A stretch of DNA of 21,774 bases from Actinomycetes bacterium (lineage in GTDB: Bacteria > Actinomycetota > Actinomycetes > Propionibacteriales > Nocardioidaceae): assembly GCA_023252095.1 (NCBI GenBank), contig JAHEXN010000009.1, positions 1 to 21,774 of the forward strand, written 5' to 3'. This document shows positions 19,846 through 21,774 of this stretch, in pieces; positions within the stretch are counted from its first letter, which is position 1, and each line of letters opens with the position of its first letter. A program made the translations under genes and the position numbers. Below the pieces are notes generated by a model that was not told the DNA's origin, made no database searches, and saw nothing but the letters and a program-made list of their open reading frames with translations.

Positions 19846-21008
19846 ATGCGCGCTGTCGTGTGTCACCAGGAAGAGCTCACCGTCGAGGACGTGCCGGACC
19901 TCGAACCGGGTCGCGGCCAGGTGCTGGTCAAGGTCCTGCGCGCGGGCATCTGCGGGTCCGACCTGCACGCCCGACACCACTCGCAGCTGACCCACGACAC
20001 GGTCAAGGAGGTCGGCTACGACGACTTCATGACCCCCGAGGACCGGGTCGTCATGGGGCACGAGTTCGTGGGGGAGGTCGTCGCCTACGGTCCCCAGACG
20101 CACCGACGCTGGCCGGTCGGCACCCGGGTCGTCTCGCTGCCGCTGGTGCGCACCGAGCAGGGCCTGCAGATGACGGGCCTGACCCCGAAGGCCGGCGGCG
20201 GCTACGCCGAGCACGTGCTCGTCTCGGAGGCCGTGACGATGGAGGTGCCCGCCGACGTCCCGTCGACCACGCCGCGATGACCGAGCCCTTGGCAGTCGCG
20301 TGGCACGCCGTCCGCAAGGGTCGCGTGGGACGCAAGGACACGGCCGTCGTGATCGGCTGCGGCCCGATCGGTCTCGCCGTGATCCTGATGCTGAAGGCCT
20401 CGGGGGTCAGGAACGTCGTGGCCAGCGACTTCTCGGCCGGTCGCCGTGAGCTGGCGCGGCAGTGCGGGGCCGACGTCGTGGTCGACCCTGCGGTCGAGTC
20501 GCCGTGGGACCGGTTCACCGACGACAAGCGCTACATCACGGACGCCCCGAGCTTCATGGAGCTCGGGATGTCGACGATGGAGAAGCTGCGCCGGCTGCCC
20601 AAGGTGCCGTGGTGGCGCGCGTTCCAGGTCGCTTCGATGCTCGGGGCCCTGCCGACCGGGCCGGTCGTGTTCGAGTGCGTCGGCGTCCCGGGCATCATCG
20701 AGCAGATCAGCACCGCCGCCCCGCTGCAGAGCCGGATCGTCGTGGTCGGCGTCTGCATGGAGCCCGACACGTTCCGTCCCGTCATGGCGATCAACAAGGA
20801 GCACGAGCTGCGGTTCGCGTTCTGCTACGACCCGGCGGAGTTCCGTCAGGTGCTGGTCTGGCTCGCCGACGGCACGGTCGACCCCTCCCCGCTGCACACC
20901 GGCACGGTCGGGCTCGACGGCGTCGCCACCGCGTTCGACCAGCTGGGCGATCCCGAGCTGCACGCCAAGATCCTGGTCGACCCCTCGAGCTCGGCCACGA
21001 GCGCCTGA
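19846..21008 (+). pseudogene. Zinc-type alcohol dehydrogenase with a frameshift
   Basis: This is a medium-chain dehydrogenase/reductase gene split into two frames. The first part (19846-20280) has G-I-C-G-S-D-L (Cys36) and M-G-H-E-F-V-G (His72, Glu73), the catalytic zinc site, and then runs into a stop. The second part continues in another frame with V-D-H-A-A-M-T-E-P-L-A-V-A-W-H-A-V, the nucleotide-binding G-C-G-P-I-G-L-A, and a normal C-terminus to 21008. Restoring one base near 20262 (CCCG-TCGAC to CCCGGTCGAC) joins them into a typical 387-aa protein. The Cys residues of the structural zinc are absent, which some subfamilies allow. A sequencing error is as likely as a true null allele. GGAGG lies 7 nt before ATG 19846. 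Confidence 0.88.
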
Positions 21009-21040
21009 GCAGCAGGCCGATCAGGCGCGGTGCTGGTCGG

Positions 21041-21265
21041 TCAGGACTGCTCGGGCTCGTCGGCGGCGGGCTCGTCGCGCGGCGGGGCGGGTGTCGTCGA
21101 CGACGAGCTGCCGGCACGGAGGGCGGGCGGACCGATCACGGCCTGCTTGACGAGGTCGTACGCGTGCGCCACGCCGGACAGCGCGCGATCGGACGCCTCG
21201 ACCCAGGACAGACCCTCGCCGAGGTTGCGGTGGAGGAGTGTCAGGTAGAGCGACGGCCGGGGCAT
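21041..21265 (-). CDS. 74-aa unknown protein with Ser/Pro-rich tail
   Basis: The first half (M-P-R-P-S-L-Y-L-T-L-L-H-R-N-L-G-E-G-L-S) followed by a helical segment with A-S-D-R-A-L-S-G-V-A-H-A-Y-D-L looks conserved. The second half is low-complexity (SSSSTTPAPPRDEPAADEPEQ) and probably disordered. No family is recognised. A -10-like TAAGGT (21278-21273, reverse strand) sits 7 nt before the ATG, and AAGG is also a weak ribosome-binding site. It converges with the broken dehydrogenase gene. Confidence 0.62.
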   Translation of the reverse strand: MPRPSLYLTLLHRNLGEGLSWVEASDRALSGVAHAYDLVKQAVIGPPALRAGSSSSTTPAPPRDEPAADEPEQS

Positions 21266-21329
21266 GGGGTCAACCTTACGTTCCAGGCCCGGACATCAGG
21301 TGCACCCCGCCTCCGCGTCGGCCCCCGCT

Positions 21330-21343
21330 CTTTGTCGACAAAG
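21330..21343. promoter_or_regulatory. Perfect 14-bp palindrome CTTTGTCGACAAAG
   Basis: A perfect 14-bp palindrome lies in the 164-nt region between the divergent 74-aa unknown gene and the ParB-like gene. Its symmetry, length and AT-rich arms in a GC-rich genome favour a repressor site. I cannot assign the regulator. Confidence 0.5.
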
Positions 21344-21417
21344 TGACTTCGGCGATGAGTCGCGGTGGGTCGAGGTCGCTCCGGCGCTGCCGGTCGGGTT
21401 CGGGCGACGTGGTCTCC

Positions 21418-21423
21418 TAGACT
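21418..21423 (+). promoter_or_regulatory. -10 box for a leaderless ParB-like gene
   Basis: TAGACT is followed by 6 nt and the GTG start at 21430. The -35 region is not convincing. Confidence 0.5.
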
Positions 21424-21429
21424 GTCGCC

Positions 21430-21732
21430 GTGATCTTCCGGGAGGTGGCTGAGGGGCGTCCGTACCCCGAGCACGATCTGAACGCCTCGGGCTGGGCCGA
21501 GATCTCACCCAGCCAGGTGCGGCTCGACGACCTCACGACCACGAAGAGCAAGCTGGACCTGGCCCACCTGCTCGACGACGACTCGACCTACTTCGGCGAC
21601 CTGTTCGCGCACGTCGTGAGCTGGCAGGGCCGCCTCTACCTCGAGGACGGGCTGCACCGCGCGGTCCGCGCCGCGCTGCAGCAGCGGCACATGCTGCACG
21701 CCCGGGTCTACACGATGGGAGCGCGTCGATGA
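21430..21732 (+). CDS. ParB-like small protein (often labelled VapB-type antitoxin)
   Basis: This 100-aa protein has P-S-Q-V-R-L-D-D-L-T-T-T-K, an acidic helix with L-D-D-D-S-T-Y-F-G-D-L-F, and Y-L-E-D-G-L-H-R-A-V-R-A-A-L. The D-G-x-H-R-x-x-A motif is the ParB/sulfiredoxin phosphate-binding signature. I recall relatives in actinomycetes being named as VapB antitoxins, but no toxin gene is adjacent and the helix-turn-helix of VapB is not visible, so I do not adopt that name. The GTG start is leaderless (-10 at 21418-21423). Its TGA overlaps the ATG of the next gene (ATGA), so the two are co-translated. Confidence 0.8.
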   Translation: MIFREVAEGRPYPEHDLNASGWAEISPSQVRLDDLTTTKSKLDLAHLLDDDSTYFGDLFAHVVSWQGRLYLEDGLHRAVRAALQQRHMLHARVYTMGARR

Positions 21733-21774
21733 ATCGCACGACGAACCTGCTGGCCACGCTCGTGGCCGTGGGAA
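21729..21774 (+). CDS. Start of a membrane-anchored or secreted protein (cut by window end)
   Basis: Only 15 codons are present (MNRTTNLLATLVAVG). The basic start and hydrophobic run look like a signal peptide or membrane anchor. The ATG overlaps the stop of the ParB-like gene. The identity cannot be given from this fragment. Confidence 0.5.
   Translation, partial: MNRTTNLLATLVAVG

Noticed and set aside
20250..20285. Programmed ribosomal frameshift in the dehydrogenase gene
   Set aside because: The site (GTC CCG TCG) is not a slippery heptamer and no stem-loop or internal ribosome-binding motif stands out. A deletion or sequencing error is simpler.
1..21774. CRISPR array, insertion sequence, rRNA, complete tRNA, phage structural genes
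   Set aside because: No regularly spaced repeats, transposase motifs, rRNA signatures or phage proteins were seen. The only mobile-element sign is the att-like region at 3.64-3.83 kb.

Overview
The window is very GC-rich, densely packed, and carries WhiB, ANTAR, mycothiol-type and leaderless-gene signatures. These point to an actinomycete, most likely of the Nocardioidaceae (Aeromicrobium/Nocardioides-like). That placement rests on protein character and gene style, not on a search. All functions below were read from motifs.

Left arm (1-3.6 kb): an MMPL-family exporter, an AhpD-like CxxC carboxymuconolactone decarboxylase-family protein, a 61-aa Cys-rich small protein and a mycothiol-dependent maleylpyruvate isomerase-like (DinB-fold) enzyme. 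This arm ends at 3.64-3.83 kb in a clear attachment-site structure. It has two tandem copies of a 12-bp repeat, four TGAT repeats at an exact 10-bp period, a small hairpin, and then the 3' portion of a tRNA-Ser(GGA) starting at the anticodon loop, followed by a tRNA-type terminator. The simplest reading is an attR. The left arm would then be the end of an integrative element whose integrase and intact tRNA lie outside the window.

4.0-8.6 kb: a 52-aa membrane protein diverges from a tetR-SnoaL/NTF2-like-GDSL hydrolase operon across a promoter region with three inverted repeats. Next come prfC (release factor 3), preceded by a putative leaderless 9-codon leader ORF, and a VIT1/CCC1-type metal transporter.

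8.6-12.6 kb: a reverse-strand trio (WhiB2-like regulator, divergent cold-shock-domain protein, 95-aa unknown) diverges from an isochorismatase-fold hydrolase. After these is a reverse-strand operon of a lipoprotein, a divergent Nramp-like transporter lacking the usual metal-site Met and Asn, and two small PRC-barrel-like proteins.

12.7-16.7 kb: four overlapping glycosyltransferase genes (two GT4-like, one MurG/GT28-like, one GT2/7C-like) form a compact glycan-assembly cassette with no other pathway genes.

16.7-21.8 kb: a GAF-ANTAR regulator, an iron-sulfur-less HhH-GPD protein, a membrane protein divergent from a DUF2277 gene (both apparently leaderless), a ComB-like phosphatase, a zinc-type alcohol dehydrogenase broken by an apparent single-base deletion, a 74-aa unknown, and a ParB-like 100-aa protein coupled to a gene that runs off the window.

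The most interesting signals are the tRNA-Ser att structure, the altered-site Nramp/PRC-barrel/lipoprotein operon, the prfC leader ending Pro-Gly-Pro-UGA-C, and the four-glycosyltransferase cassette. I see no CRISPR array, intact insertion sequence or complete RNA gene.
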